A stretch of DNA of 64,000 nt, taken from contig CP054187.1 in assembly GCA_015200345.1 (NCBI GenBank), positions 3,766,470 through 3,830,469 on the forward strand, given 5' to 3'. The stretch comes from Planctomycetia bacterium. GTDB taxonomy: Bacteria > Planctomycetota > Phycisphaerae > UBA1845 > UTPLA1. The first letter of the stretch is position 1, and every line of letters begins with the position of its first letter. The notes under the pieces were generated by a model. It did no database searches. It worked only from the letters and a program-made list of their open reading frames with translations, and had not been told where the DNA came from. The position numbers and the translations under genes are program-made. Positions 16,604-25,266 of this stretch are shown one piece after another.

Positions 16604-18263
16604 CGCCAACGATGAATTGCGCGATCAACTTCTGCGCGAGGGCGTGCTTCCTCCCGCGGATGTGGAGGCTGCCTACAAACAAGCGGAGGAGGTCGGTCTC
16701 GATCTGGAGATCGTGCTTCGCAAGTCGCACCGACTGTCGGATACGCATCTGACGGCCCTGCGAGCGTTGCGGCAGGGCGTGACCTATTGCAACATCGGGG
16801 ACTTTCTTCCTGCGCTGTCGAACGCGGCGCTGGTCAGCGAGGAGCTGGCGCGGCGCCATGTCATGTTTCCGTTGTTTCAATGCGACGGCGTCATCACGCT
16901 CGGGATCAAGGACCCCAACGACCTGACGGCGATCGACCAGGTGCGGCGGCTGACGCGGCAGGAGGTGGACGTTGTCCTCGCGGGTGAGACCGAGCTGCTC
17001 GGTCTCATTGAGCGGGCCTATGGTACAAGCCGCTACATCGAGGAAACATCTGTTGCCGATTCGTTGACTGAATTGTCGGATGCTGCGGCGCTGGAGGACA
17101 ACCAGCCAGTCATCCGTCTCGTCGAGAATCTCATCAACGAAGCGGTTCGGCAGGGTGCATCGGATATCCACATCGAGCCGACTGAACACGAATTGCGCAT
17201 TCGCGTGCGCGTTGACGGTGTGTTGCGGGAGATCGCGGCACCGCCGCTGGCACTTCACCGCGCTCTGGTCTCGCGGATCAAGGTCATCGCCAAGCTGGAT
17301 ATCTCCAAGACCCGCACGCCGCAGGATGGTGCGTTTCACCATCGAAACGTCGAACACGAAGTCGTGATCCGCGTATCGATCCTGCCGTCGGTGTTCGGCG
17401 AGGCGGTGGTGCTTCGTATTCTGCGCAACGAGTCGGACTCGGTGACGCTGAACGACCTGGGCATGCCGCAACGGGTGTTGAATCGATTCCGTGCGGTGAT
17501 CTCGAATGCGCACGGGATGATACTGGTGTCCGGTCCGACCGGTTCGGGCAAGTCCACCACGCTGTACGCCGGGATCAAGAGCATCGTCTGCCCGCAGAAG
17601 AACATCATCGCGATCGAAGACCCGGTGGAATACCGCAACAGTCGCATTCGCCAGGTGCAGGTGAACACCGAGGCGGACTTGACGTTTGCCAACGGCCTGC
17701 GATCGGTGCTTCGTCAGGATCCGGACGTGATCATGGTCGGTGAGATTCGTGATCGCGAGACCGCGCAGATCGCGGTGCAGGCGGCGCTGACCGGTCACTT
17801 GCTCTTGAGCACGGTTCATACGAACGACTCGATCAGCGCGATCGCGCGGCTTCGAGACCTGGGTGTTCCGGAATATCTGATTTCTTCGTCGTTGCTGGCC
17901 GTGTTGGCGCAGCGGCTGTGTCGGCGGGTGTGCCCGGAATGCAAAGCGCCGGAAAGCCCGCCGGAGTTCCTGTTGCGGGCGATCGGTCTGGAGTCGGCCG
18001 AGCAGTTGGATTTTGAGCCGATGCGTGGCAAGGGATGTCGCCGCTGCGTGGGAAGCGGTTACGTTGGCCGCGTCGGCCTGTATGAGCTGTTCGAGCTGAA
18101 TGAGACGTTCTCGGAAATGGTTGTGCGTGGCGAGAGCAGCGAGGCGATTCGCGCTGCCGCGCGGGCCGCGGGCATGCAGTTCATGGTGCAGGACGGGGTC
18201 GAGAAAGTCCGAGCAGGCCTCACGACGGTCGAGGAAGTCGCGCGCGTCGCCGGTCGTGCCTAG
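16593..18263 (+). CDS. gspE: Type II secretion/type IV pilus assembly ATPase (GspE/PilB)
   Basis: Hexameric cytoplasmic ATPase that powers pseudopilin assembly. 556 residues: an N-terminal GspE-N/MshEN-like region, then the core with DIHIEPTEHELRIRVRVDG, Walker A GPTGSGKST (Gly314 on), the Asp box EDPVEYRNSRIRQVQVN, Walker B LRQDPDVIMVGEIRDRETA, the His box TGHLLLSTVHTND and a tetracysteine zinc motif (VCPEC and GCRRC about 50 residues later). The start is the GTG at 16593, which has GGAGG at 16582-16586; an upstream frame start at 16407 would lie inside the PilZ gene. The TAG stop at 18261-18263 lies inside a palindromic repeat element. Confidence 0.93.
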   Translation: MFVNANDELRDQLLREGVLPPADVEAAYKQAEEVGLDLEIVLRKSHRLSDTHLTALRALRQGVTYCNIGDFLPALSNAALVSEELARRHVMFPLFQCDGVITLGIKDPNDLTAIDQVRRLTRQEVDVVLAGETELLGLIERAYGTSRYIEETSVADSLTELSDAAALEDNQPVIRLVENLINEAVRQGASDIHIEPTEHELRIRVRVDGVLREIAAPPLALHRALVSRIKVIAKLDISKTRTPQDGAFHHRNVEHEVVIRVSILPSVFGEAVVLRILRNESDSVTLNDLGMPQRVLNRFRAVISNAHGMILVSGPTGSGKSTTLYAGIKSIVCPQKNIIAIEDPVEYRNSRIRQVQVNTEADLTFANGLRSVLRQDPDVIMVGEIRDRETAQIAVQAALTGHLLLSTVHTNDSISAIARLRDLGVPEYLISSSLLAVLAQRLCRRVCPECKAPESPPEFLLRAIGLESAEQLDFEPMRGKGCRRCVGSGYVGRVGLYELFELNETFSEMVVRGESSEAIRAAARAAGMQFMVQDGVEKVRAGLTTVEEVARVAGRA

Positions 18264-18397
18264 AACCGATTTCAAAACTCCTCTCCCGCTTGGGGGAGAG
18301 GTCGGGTGAGGGGGAAATGTGGTTCAAACGAAATGATTCACCCTCGCCCCAACCCGCTCCCTGGAAGGGAGAGGGAGTATTGAAACAGCTTGTAGGG
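18260..18397. repeat. Palindromic repeat element, copy 1 (three-stem)
   Basis: A 138-base element nearly identical to 31894-32032, differing by about nine substitutions and one indel. The ends are inverted repeats: TTTCAAAACTCCTCTCCC against GGGAGAGGGAGTATTGAAA. Inside are two short hairpins (CTCTCCCGCTTGGGGGAGAG and CTCTCCCTGGAAGGGAGAG) and an outer GGTGAGGG/CCCTCGCCCC pairing, so either strand can fold into a cloverleaf. It sits between gspE and gspF and contributes the gspE stop codon. It resembles REP/MITE-like non-autonomous elements; no transposase is linked. Confidence 0.85.
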
Positions 18398-18467
18398 TGA
18401 TCCGTGCCCGCTGGGAGCGGGAACGGGGCGAGCGTGCCGCGATTGAGGGTTTGACGGAGCAGCCAGC

Positions 18468-19718
18468 ATGCCGGAATACGAAGTTCAATTCGCCGACGCC
18501 AATGGGCGAATCGGTATCCAGCGCCTGGAAGCGGTGTCGGAGCGTGCGGCGGTGGCGCAACTGGAGAGCGCCGGCAAGACGCCGATCAGCGTCGCGCCGG
18601 CGGCAGGCAGCAAGCATCGCGCCTCGAGCGGCGCGGCCGAGCAAGGCACGATGCGACTAGGTCGCATGGGTGGCGGCCGGGGAACGCGTCGCGCGGTGCT
18701 GGACTTCACGCATCAATTGGCGGCGGTGGTGGAGAGCGGTATCCCCATTATCAGCGGTTTGAAAGCGGTCGGCGAACAGACCGGGCATCCGCAGCTTCGA
18801 TCGGCGATTGCGCGGATCGCCGGACGGATCGAAGGCGGACGCACACTGGCGGATGCGCTGGATGCCGAGCCGACGTTTTTCCCGCCGATTTATGTCAAGA
18901 CTGTGGCAGCAGGCGAGGTGGCGGGAAAGGTCCCGGAGGTGCTGCTGGCGCTCGCGCGTTATCAGGAGCAGGAGCAGGAGACACGCGGACAGATCAAGAG
19001 CGCGCTGTTGTATCCTGCCTTGGTTGTGGCGGCATTGGTTCTGGCGACGGCCATGATGCTGGTGTTCGTGGTGCCGCAATTCGCCACGATGTTTGAGAAG
19101 TTTAACGGAAAGCTCCCGTTGCCCACGCGGATTCTGCTGGCCGCGAGCGGCGCGGTGACGCATCACTACTTCTGGGTGATGGCCGGCTTTGTCGGTTTGT
19201 ATGTTCTGATTCGTCGCATGATGAAACTTTCGTTCGTGCGGGCGTTTCTTGACGAGCGCCTGCTTCGACTTCCGGTGTTCGGCAACCTCCTGCTGGGTGT
19301 CTACATGGTGCGGTTCATTGAACTGCTCGATCTGCTTATGCGTGCGGCGCTGCCGATTACCCAATCGCTTCGTGTGACGGCCGACAGCATGACGAATGCG
19401 TCCCTGAAGCGCGATGTACGTGCGATGATGCGCGACGTGGAAGGCGGTCGCTCACTGACCGAGGCCTTCTCGCAGGCCCGGTGGCTGACGCCGCTGGTAA
19501 AGCGGATGCTGGCCATCGGCGAGCAGGCCGGCCGAACCGACCAGATCTTCTCGTACCTTAAAAAGTATTATGCGACCCAGACCGCGCGAAGCGTGAAGCT
19601 ATTATCGACCCTTGTCGAGCCGATCCTGGTCACCGGGCTGGCTAGCGTGGTTCTTTTCTTTGCGCTGGCCATCTTTTTGCCGATGTGGAAGTTGCTCAAG
19701 ATCGTCGGAACGGCCTAG
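18468..19718 (+). CDS. gspF: Type II secretion inner-membrane platform protein (GspF/PilC)
   Basis: A 416-residue polytopic protein that anchors the assembly ATPase. The N-terminal cytoplasmic region (YEVQFADANGRIGIQRLEAV) is followed by two GspF domains: DFTHQLAAVVESGIPIISGL and VKTVAAGEVAGKVPEVLLAL in the first, and FIELLDLLMRAALPITQSLR with MLAIGEQAGRTDQIFSYLKK in the second. Three transmembrane helices are visible: YPALVVAALVLATAMMLVFV, the segment around HYFWVMAGFVGLYVLI, and the C-terminal LVTGLASVVLFFALAIFLP. The 204 bases separating it from gspE hold the palindromic repeat. The start ATG follows GGAGCAGCC. Confidence 0.93.
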   Translation: MPEYEVQFADANGRIGIQRLEAVSERAAVAQLESAGKTPISVAPAAGSKHRASSGAAEQGTMRLGRMGGGRGTRRAVLDFTHQLAAVVESGIPIISGLKAVGEQTGHPQLRSAIARIAGRIEGGRTLADALDAEPTFFPPIYVKTVAAGEVAGKVPEVLLALARYQEQEQETRGQIKSALLYPALVVAALVLATAMMLVFVVPQFATMFEKFNGKLPLPTRILLAASGAVTHHYFWVMAGFVGLYVLIRRMMKLSFVRAFLDERLLRLPVFGNLLLGVYMVRFIELLDLLMRAALPITQSLRVTADSMTNASLKRDVRAMMRDVEGGRSLTEAFSQARWLTPLVKRMLAIGEQAGRTDQIFSYLKKYYATQTARSVKLLSTLVEPILVTGLASVVLFFALAIFLPMWKLLKIVGTA

Positions 19719-19792
19719 GGCCTCCGGCGGGCGTGGTGCACGTAAGCGGCCGGGCAAGGCCGCCTGAAAAAAGCCTGAAAGGAGTTCGTTCG

Positions 19793-20236
19793 ATGTTCCA
19801 GAAGTCTCATGTTCGTGGTCGACGCGGTTTCACGCTGATCGAGCTGGTCACGGTCATTGTCATCCTCGGCATTCTCTCCGCCGTCGCGCTGCCCGTGTAC
19901 CTCGACTATCGCAACGATGCCAAGACCGCAGCCTGCAAAGGCTCGCTCGGCGCGATGCGCGCGGCCGTTGCGAACTTCTACGCCAAGTCCGCGGTTGGCG
20001 GCGGTACACCGGCGTATCCGACGATCACGCAGTTGAATACGGTCGGGACCGTGCTGATCGACACGGTGCCGGATAATCCGTTTGACGGCGACAGCACGAA
20101 GAACAACATTGTGGACGGCACCGGTGTGACCAAGGGCACTGTAACCGGCACGTCGGGCGGATGGTGCTACAACCCGACCAACGGCCAGGTCTGGGCCAAC
20201 ACGAATACGTCGGGTGTCGGAGAAAACTCGTTCTAA
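19793..20236 (+). CDS. gspG: Major pseudopilin (GspG-like)
   Basis: A 147-residue type IV pilin-like protein. The class III signal GRRGFTLIELVTVIVILGIL shows the prepilin peptidase site Gly/Phe and the Glu at +5, followed by a hydrophobic helix and a small globular domain with the GspG-type end GWCYNPTNGQVWAN. It is the best match to the major pseudopilin and the first pseudopilin gene of the operon. The start is fixed by AAAGGAG at 19778-19784; the frame is open from 19685, inside gspF, but that would put about 36 residues ahead of the signal. A strong terminator directly after it suggests it is made in excess of the genes that follow. Confidence 0.92.
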   Translation: MFQKSHVRGRRGFTLIELVTVIVILGILSAVALPVYLDYRNDAKTAACKGSLGAMRAAVANFYAKSAVGGGTPAYPTITQLNTVGTVLIDTVPDNPFDGDSTKNNIVDGTGVTKGTVTGTSGGWCYNPTNGQVWANTNTSGVGENSF

Positions 20237-20288
20237 GCAGACAGTCACGACGGACGCTTTCCGGGGGGAAAGGTCTCTTGTGAGAAAC

Positions 20289-20323
20289 AAGGCCTCGGCC
20301 GACTCCCGGCCGGGGCCTTTTTT
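20289..20323 (+). terminator. Intrinsic terminator/attenuator after the major pseudopilin
   Basis: A 13-bp stem (AAGGCCTCGGCCG against CGGCCGGGGCCTT, with one G-T pair), a 5-base loop ACTCC, and a T run to 20323. It lies between gspG and the gspH-like gene, where the remaining genes continue in the same direction. It is therefore probably a partial terminator that sets a high ratio of major to minor pseudopilins. Confidence 0.85.
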
Positions 20324-20372
20324 ATGCTCGATGAATCACGAGTCGGAAAAGTCCGCGTTCGAAGGAGACACG

Positions 20373-20891
20373 ATGACGCGTCCACGAAAAGCCGGGGCAT
20401 TTACCGTCGTGGAACTCGTCACGGTCGTTGTGATTCTTGGAGTTCTTTCGCTCGCGTCGGCCGGGCCGGTGCTGACGTACCTGACGACGGTGCGCGGCGG
20501 GGCGGTGGCATCGCGCCTGGCGTCCGACGTGCGATTCATGCAGCGGCTGGCGCTTAGCTCCGGGCTTCGCACCTGGATCGTGTTCAACACGTCGGCGCAA
20601 ACCTATCAACTCTATTGCGAAGATCGCAACAACCCGGGCAAGGCGAGCCGCGTCGCCGTCAGCCATCCCGTGGATCAAACCACGTCCGCGGTGATGCTCA
20701 ACACCGGCCCCTTTGCCGGCGTGACGATGACCTCGGTGAACATCAACGGCGCGGCCGAGCTGGAATTTGACAGCTTCGGCCAGCCGTACGACTCGATGAG
20801 CGCGGCCCTGACAACCGCGGGTCAGGTTGTCTTGTCGAGCGGTGGAACCGTTGTCGTGCATCCGGTGACGGGATTGGTGGAAATCCAATGA
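20373..20891 (+). CDS. Minor pseudopilin (GspH-like)
   Basis: A 172-residue protein with a prepilin-type N-terminus: basic MTRPRKAGAFTVVEL, Glu at +5 of the mature protein, then the hydrophobic helix VTVVVILGVLSLASAGPVL. The residue at -1 would be Ala rather than the almost invariant Gly (KAGA/FTVVE), unless cleavage follows the Gly one residue earlier. The C-terminal beta-rich domain resembles GspH/FimT. The start is the ATG at 20373 with GAAGGAG at 20361-20367; the longer frame from 20214 overlaps gspG and runs through the terminator. Overlaps the next gene by 4 bases. Confidence 0.85.
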   Translation: MTRPRKAGAFTVVELVTVVVILGVLSLASAGPVLTYLTTVRGGAVASRLASDVRFMQRLALSSGLRTWIVFNTSAQTYQLYCEDRNNPGKASRVAVSHPVDQTTSAVMLNTGPFAGVTMTSVNINGAAELEFDSFGQPYDSMSAALTTAGQVVLSSGGTVVVHPVTGLVEIQ

Positions 20892-21313
20892 TCACGATGC
20901 CTCTTCGACAGCGCGGCGCGACGGTCATCGAGCTGGCCATTTGCATGGTCATTCTGGGCATCGCGCTGCCGCCGCTTGTGGGGGCGTTTGCCGATGCTTC
21001 GCGCCAATCGATGGAGCCTGCGGCGAACACGGTCGCGGGTTTTCTGGCGATTGAGCGGATGGAACAGATGGTTGCACGTCGCTATCGCGGCACCGACGGA
21101 TACGCACAGATTACGGAGGCGAATTTTCCGGCCGAATCTCCTGTTTCGGGCTTTGCGGGCTTTTCACGCAGTGTGACCGTTTCGCTCGTGGATTCAAACC
21201 TCGCATTGGTGGGAACGGATCAGGGTTACAAGAAGGTGCGCGTGACGGTGACGTGGCAGGGTGGCGAGCGATCGCTGGTGATCGAGCGCGTCTTTGCGGA
21301 GTTCGTGCCATGA
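20888..21313 (+). CDS. Minor pseudopilin (GspI-like)
   Basis: A 141-residue prepilin-like protein. The signal RQRGATVIELAICMVILGI has Gly at -1 and Glu at +5. The small C-terminal domain (RKVRVTVTWQGG-type strand: KKVRVTVTWQGGERSLVIER) is typical of GspI/PilV-like minor pseudopilins, which help form the pseudopilus tip. It is joined to its neighbours by 4-base overlaps on both sides (ATGA at 20888-20891 and 21310-21313), which implies coupled translation of the minor pseudopilins. The exact minor class is assigned mainly by order. Confidence 0.82.
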   Translation: MITMPLRQRGATVIELAICMVILGIALPPLVGAFADASRQSMEPAANTVAGFLAIERMEQMVARRYRGTDGYAQITEANFPAESPVSGFAGFSRSVTVSLVDSNLALVGTDQGYKKVRVTVTWQGGERSLVIERVFAEFVP

Positions 21314-21924
21314 ATCGGCGAATCCCTTCACGGATGAACTCACGAAGAAGCCGGGGCGCGGGCGGTCCAACGGTGCGCCGCGGTTACACGCTAATTGAGC
21401 TGATTGTATGCATCGCCGTCGGCGTGATCATCAGCGGATCGGCCGGCATGATTCTTTGGAATGCGTCGTCCCAGCGCGTGGAACTGTCGGCGCGGGCCGA
21501 ATTGCACGAAATCGCCGCGGCGGCCATGGAGAAGATCGTGCGGCATGTGCGGGAAGTGGAACAGGACGAGTGCCCCGGCAATCCGACGCCCTGCCTGCTC
21601 GGCAACGCGCAGGTCTCGACGGCCGCGTTGACGGAGTTGCGATTCGGGAGCAATGGTATTCGCCAGACCGGTTCCACCATCGAGATGACGATCGACAACG
21701 GCACCAGCTGGCACGTGCTGGTGCGCGATGTTTCGAGTTTTGCGCTGGCCTACACAAATCGCCTTGGTTCGGTGATGACTTCGCTTCCGCTGTCACAGTC
21801 CGATCGCGAGGACATCCGACAGGTTCAGATCACGGTGGGCCTGACGCGTGGAGGGCAGACCGCCAACGTCCGCACGACCGTGTATCTCCGCAACTTCATG
21901 AACGAGGTGATGAGTGACCCATAA
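21310..21924 (+). CDS. Minor pseudopilin (GspJ-like)
   Basis: A 204-residue prepilin-like protein with a long basic leader and the cleavage signal VRRGYTLIELIVCIAVGVII (Gly -1, Glu +5). The mature part is long and beta-rich, with VRHVREVEQDECPGN and the GspJ/PilW-style strand REDIRQVQITVGLTRGGQ near the end. The start is taken at the ATG overlapping the previous stop (21310); the frame is open from 21253 but that would lie inside the GspI-like gene. Probably part of the tip complex with the GspI- and GspK-like proteins. Confidence 0.83.
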   Translation: MNRRIPSRMNSRRSRGAGGPTVRRGYTLIELIVCIAVGVIISGSAGMILWNASSQRVELSARAELHEIAAAAMEKIVRHVREVEQDECPGNPTPCLLGNAQVSTAALTELRFGSNGIRQTGSTIEMTIDNGTSWHVLVRDVSSFALAYTNRLGSVMTSLPLSQSDREDIRQVQITVGLTRGGQTANVRTTVYLRNFMNEVMSDP

Positions 21925-21943
21925 CCGATGCAAAAGGAATGGA

Positions 21944-22339
21944 ATGCCGCGGCGCGGAGTCGCCATTCTGGGCTTCGTGACGGCGATGCTTGTCCTGGGC
22001 AGCCTCACGCTGTGGGTGTTCCAGTTGACCGGCACGTCGAATCACGCTTCCACGGGCTATTTTTATAGCACCGCCGCGTTTTATGCGGCGGAGGGAGGCA
22101 TCGAGATGGCATTAGCGGAACTGAACGCATCGCCTCCCACGGATATCGACAGCGACGGCACGATTGGGACGATATCAGACAACGGAAACGATTCGGACGA
22201 TCCGACGCTGGCGACCGGAAGGGTCGTTGTAACGCGGATCGGATTGAGTCCGGCGATGTATCGCGCGACCGGCCGGCCTGTCACAGGCCAGGCGCCGTGG
22301 AGCGGTTTTCGCCGGGTGTTGGAAGTGCAGACGCAGTGA
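21944..22339 (+). CDS. PilX/GspK-like minor pseudopilin
   Basis: A 131-residue protein with a prepilin-like N-terminus: PRRGVAILGFVTAMLVLGSL, which has Gly at -1 but lacks Glu at +5, a feature shared with GspK and PilX. The stretch YFYSTAAFYAAEGGIEMALA is the PilX/GspK signature just after the membrane helix. It is much shorter than a typical GspK (around 300 residues), so it is closer to PilX. The start is the ATG at 21944 with AAAAGGAA at 21932-21939; a GTG at 21914 overlapping the preceding gene is the alternative. It ends 69 bases before the PilM-PilN gene. Confidence 0.75.
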   Translation: MPRRGVAILGFVTAMLVLGSLTLWVFQLTGTSNHASTGYFYSTAAFYAAEGGIEMALAELNASPPTDIDSDGTIGTISDNGNDSDDPTLATGRVVVTRIGLSPAMYRATGRPVTGQAPWSGFRRVLEVQTQ

Positions 22340-22408
22340 AGCCCAGAGCTTGCCGCGTGTGTGGCAGTCAGGGATTGGAGCCGACGGTTGCAGGGAGCGA
22401 CGACAAGG

Positions 22409-24118
22409 ATGTCATCCGGTAAACAACTGCTGATTTTCCAGGTTCTACCTGATGAACTTCGCCTGGTCGCGGCGCAGGTCGAGGCGGGGCGCGTACGTCT
22501 GAAGAGCCCCGCTTGCTTTTTGACCGGCGTACGAAGCGGCGATATCACCGCATTGACCGATCAGACGGTACTGGACAACGTCAGGGCGCATGTTTCGGCG
22601 CAAGGCTGGATCGGGCGGGATGCGCTCGTGCTGGTCGGCGGCGCGAACGTGGCATGTCAGTATTTTGACATGCCTCCGCTGGAAGAGTCGGCGTTGCGTC
22701 AGGCCGCGCAGCTAAAGCTCGCGCAGCAGGTTCACTTCGACTTGAATCAGGCCGTCGTCTCGGTGCAGCCGCTGTCGCGCGTGTTCGGCGCGGATGCGGT
22801 TGCGCGTCGAAAGGCGAAAGAAACTGCCGGCTCTGATTCGAAAGCGGTCCCGATTGAAGTGGTCGCGGCGCACGGCGACGTCTGCAACGCGGCGTTGACA
22901 GCGATCGATCGGACGGGATTGGTCGTTCGGAGCATTTCGGCGTTGCCGGCGGTCTTCGCCGCGCTGGCCCGGCGTTGCATCAATGCGGACGCCGGAATCC
23001 ATGCCGCGCTGTACGTCGATGAACGCGTCAGTCTGCTGTGTGTTCAAGTCGAAGGCGTCGCGTGCGTCTCCACGGAACTGCCTTTTGGAGCGGCGGATCT
23101 CACGGCTGCCCTCATGCGGCCGATCATCACGGGTACGGAAGTACTACAGCTGGACGAAGCCAAGGCAGCGGCGCTCCGCGACAGCGTGGGAATCCCGAAG
23201 GCGGAAGAGACGATTGGTTCGCTCGGCGTGACGGGGGAGAAGCTGGTTCCGCTGTTGGAGCCGGTGTTGCAGAAGCTCGGCAAGCAGTTGACGCAGTGGT
23301 TGACGTTCGCCGCGACGCAGGCGGGCGGCCGGCGCGTCGAGACGCTGTGCCTGGTCGGGCCGGGCGCGGGGATCGCCGGACTGGCCGATGCGATCGCGGC
23401 GCGCCTGAAGGTGCCCGTTCGCGTAGTGCCATGGGGGCGGCAGCAGTCAGAGGTGGATCCGGTTGATGCGGAGCATGCAGTCGAAGCATACGGTCTCGCA
23501 GTCGCGGCAGCACTGTCCGGTGACGCGCTTCCGGACCTGCTTCCGAGAGCGGTGCGGCGCGAGCGTCGCATGGCGAAGACGCGGCGCTGGATCACGCTCT
23601 GTGCGTCGAGCGCGGCGGCGATGCTGGCGCTCGCGGCCGTCATGCTGCACCGCCTGGACGAGTCCGTCGCGTTGAGACTGGAGCGGCATCGCAGCGAGCT
23701 GGCAGAGGCGGCGGGCCTTCTCGACGTGAATCGAAGGTGTTCGGCTCAATCAAGTCGAAACGAACAGATCCAATCGCAGATGAATGATTTCGCGCGGGCG
23801 AATCCGACGTGGACAGGCCTGTTCAAGGAGTTGTCCAATCTTCTGCCACCCGAGCTGATGGCCACGCAGTATGAATCGCGCACCACAAACGGGTTGCTTA
23901 CGCTGTCGATCATCGCCAACGTCCACACCCCGCCAGGCGGGCGCAGTTTTGATGAGATTGTCTCCGCGACGCTGCAAGTCCTGCAAGGAAGCGCATTCTT
24001 CTCGCGGGTCAATCTCGAGTCCGCCAATCGCGGGCCGCAGGCGAACGATCCCGATGCCGTGGGAACGCTCACCATTGTTCTGGATCTCAACTATCCCCGA
24101 CTGCAAGCGAGGGCCTGA
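22409..24118 (+). CDS. PilM-PilN fusion protein (GspL-like)
   Basis: About 569 residues. Residues 1-380 form an actin-like PilM domain (PLEESALRQAAQLKLAQQVH, ALYVDERVSLLCVQVEG, and LCLVGPGAGIAGLADAIAAR near the end). A single transmembrane helix (WITLCASSAAAMLALAAVML, around residues 400-420), a coiled coil and a PilN-like periplasmic domain follow (FKELSNLLPPELMATQYESR). In type IV pilus systems PilM and PilN are separate; here they are one chain, as in GspL of type II secretion. It would link the cytoplasmic ATPase to the periplasmic PilO/PilP part. The start ATG at 22409 follows GGGAG; the frame from 22361 is less likely. Confidence 0.85.
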   Translation: MSSGKQLLIFQVLPDELRLVAAQVEAGRVRLKSPACFLTGVRSGDITALTDQTVLDNVRAHVSAQGWIGRDALVLVGGANVACQYFDMPPLEESALRQAAQLKLAQQVHFDLNQAVVSVQPLSRVFGADAVARRKAKETAGSDSKAVPIEVVAAHGDVCNAALTAIDRTGLVVRSISALPAVFAALARRCINADAGIHAALYVDERVSLLCVQVEGVACVSTELPFGAADLTAALMRPIITGTEVLQLDEAKAAALRDSVGIPKAEETIGSLGVTGEKLVPLLEPVLQKLGKQLTQWLTFAATQAGGRRVETLCLVGPGAGIAGLADAIAARLKVPVRVVPWGRQQSEVDPVDAEHAVEAYGLAVAAALSGDALPDLLPRAVRRERRMAKTRRWITLCASSAAAMLALAAVMLHRLDESVALRLERHRSELAEAAGLLDVNRRCSAQSSRNEQIQSQMNDFARANPTWTGLFKELSNLLPPELMATQYESRTTNGLLTLSIIANVHTPPGGRSFDEIVSATLQVLQGSAFFSRVNLESANRGPQANDPDAVGTLTIVLDLNYPRLQARA

Positions 24119-24121
24119 CCC

Positions 24122-24721
24122 ATGAAGACGAGTCTGCAGGTGATTCGCGAATGGATGGTGCCGGGCACGGCGGTTGCGGCGATGTGCGTTTCGGCGGTGT
24201 GCGCGGTGATCGCTTACTCCGACGCCGGGTCAACGCTCAAGCAGTTTCACCGCGTGGGCGTTTTTCTGACGGATGTCGCCGCACGCGCGGTCGCAGGCAC
24301 GATGACGCCGCAGCAGGTCAAGGCGATGGAGACGGAGTCGCTTGATCTGGAGCAGCGCTTGCAGGATTTGCGCAAGCCGGGCTTGTTTCAAGCGCAACTC
24401 GTTGACGCCGCCGGCGCGGCGAAGTTACGCGTTCGGGAGATTCGTCCCCAGCCTTCACAGAATGAGCCTGGAAGGCCGGTGACCGCGCCCGATGCAGTCG
24501 TTGCGCCGGTGTATCGCATTTTGGTTGAGGGCAGTTACCGGGAGATCGCCGCGTTCATGGATGACGTCAAGCGGCAGCGATTGCCCGCGCGGGTTCTTGG
24601 CTTTCGGATCCTGGCCGTCGTGCGCGAGGACCATTCGGATGCGATCGGCTTGCCGGCCGAGATTGATATTGAGGCCTATCAGCCGCCTGCCCCCGCGCCG
24701 TCACCGGAGGTGAAGCCGTGA
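24122..24721 (+). CDS. PilO/GspM-like alignment-subcomplex protein
   Basis: A 199-residue protein with one N-terminal transmembrane helix (VPGTAVAAMCVSAVCAVIAY), a coiled coil (AMETESLDLEQRLQDLRK) and a ferredoxin-like periplasmic domain with the PilO-type segment PVYRILVEGSYREIAAFMDD. It starts 3 bases after the PilM-PilN gene and its stop overlaps the next start by one base. It is expected to pair with the PilN part to connect inner-membrane components to the secretin. Sequence similarity in this family is low; topology and order carry the call. Confidence 0.78.
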   Translation: MKTSLQVIREWMVPGTAVAAMCVSAVCAVIAYSDAGSTLKQFHRVGVFLTDVAARAVAGTMTPQQVKAMETESLDLEQRLQDLRKPGLFQAQLVDAAGAAKLRVREIRPQPSQNEPGRPVTAPDAVVAPVYRILVEGSYREIAAFMDDVKRQRLPARVLGFRILAVVREDHSDAIGLPAEIDIEAYQPPAPAPSPEVKP

Positions 24722-25266
24722 TGGACGCGCGCAAGAAAAAAGTTCTGACGGTGCTGGTGATAGGCTCGGTGATCCTGATCTGGCGCGTCTACGCACTCAT
24801 TACGACCTACGGCCCGGCGGCTGTTCAGGCACAAGGGAGCGCTGCTGATGCGGGACTTACGAGCAACGGTGCCGTGGCGCTCGCGTCGAGTTGGCTGGAG
24901 CTGCCTCCCGAGCAGGCACAGGCGCAACGAGCAGTGGAGAACCAGCCTTGGGGACGCGATCCGTTTCTTGTCCTGGTCCGACGTGCTGAACCCAATGAGC
25001 AGAAGAAAGACACGGCTCCATCCGCCGCGGCGCAGCAACCCGATCCCCCGCAAGTCAACAAGTTTCGCGGCGTCTCACGCAGCGGAGATCGCTGGCTGGC
25101 GGCAATTGATGGCCGGATTTACCGCGTGGGCGACGCATTCGACGGTCGCCTCACCATCACCGAGATCACGTCCAATTCCGTCACGATGACCCAGGCGGGA
25201 TGGGCGTTCACGTTTACCTTGGGGAGCCAAAGCCCCACGATTCGCCAACCGACGGAGCAGCCATGA
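24721..25266 (+). CDS. PilP/GspC-like periplasmic linker protein
   Basis: About 181 residues. An N-terminal membrane helix (VLTVLVIGSVILIWRVYALI) is followed by a flexible region and a small C-terminal beta domain with the homology-region pattern: NQPWGRDPFLVLV, FRGVSRSGDRWLAAIDGRIY, RVGDAFDGRLTITEITSNSV. This matches PilP and the HR domain of GspC, which contact the secretin. GTG at 24718 and ATG at 24721 are both possible after GGAGG at 24706-24710. The ATGA overlap with the secretin gene points to coupled synthesis of the two partners. Confidence 0.78.
   Translation: MDARKKKVLTVLVIGSVILIWRVYALITTYGPAAVQAQGSAADAGLTSNGAVALASSWLELPPEQAQAQRAVENQPWGRDPFLVLVRRAEPNEQKKDTAPSAAAQQPDPPQVNKFRGVSRSGDRWLAAIDGRIYRVGDAFDGRLTITEITSNSVTMTQAGWAFTFTLGSQSPTIRQPTEQP

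Noticed and set aside
16563-18275. Antisense open frame of 570 codons across gspE
   Set aside because: It covers the whole of a clearly conserved ATPase gene. Its product is rich in His, Arg and Gln without any domain, which is the usual mirror of high-GC codons.
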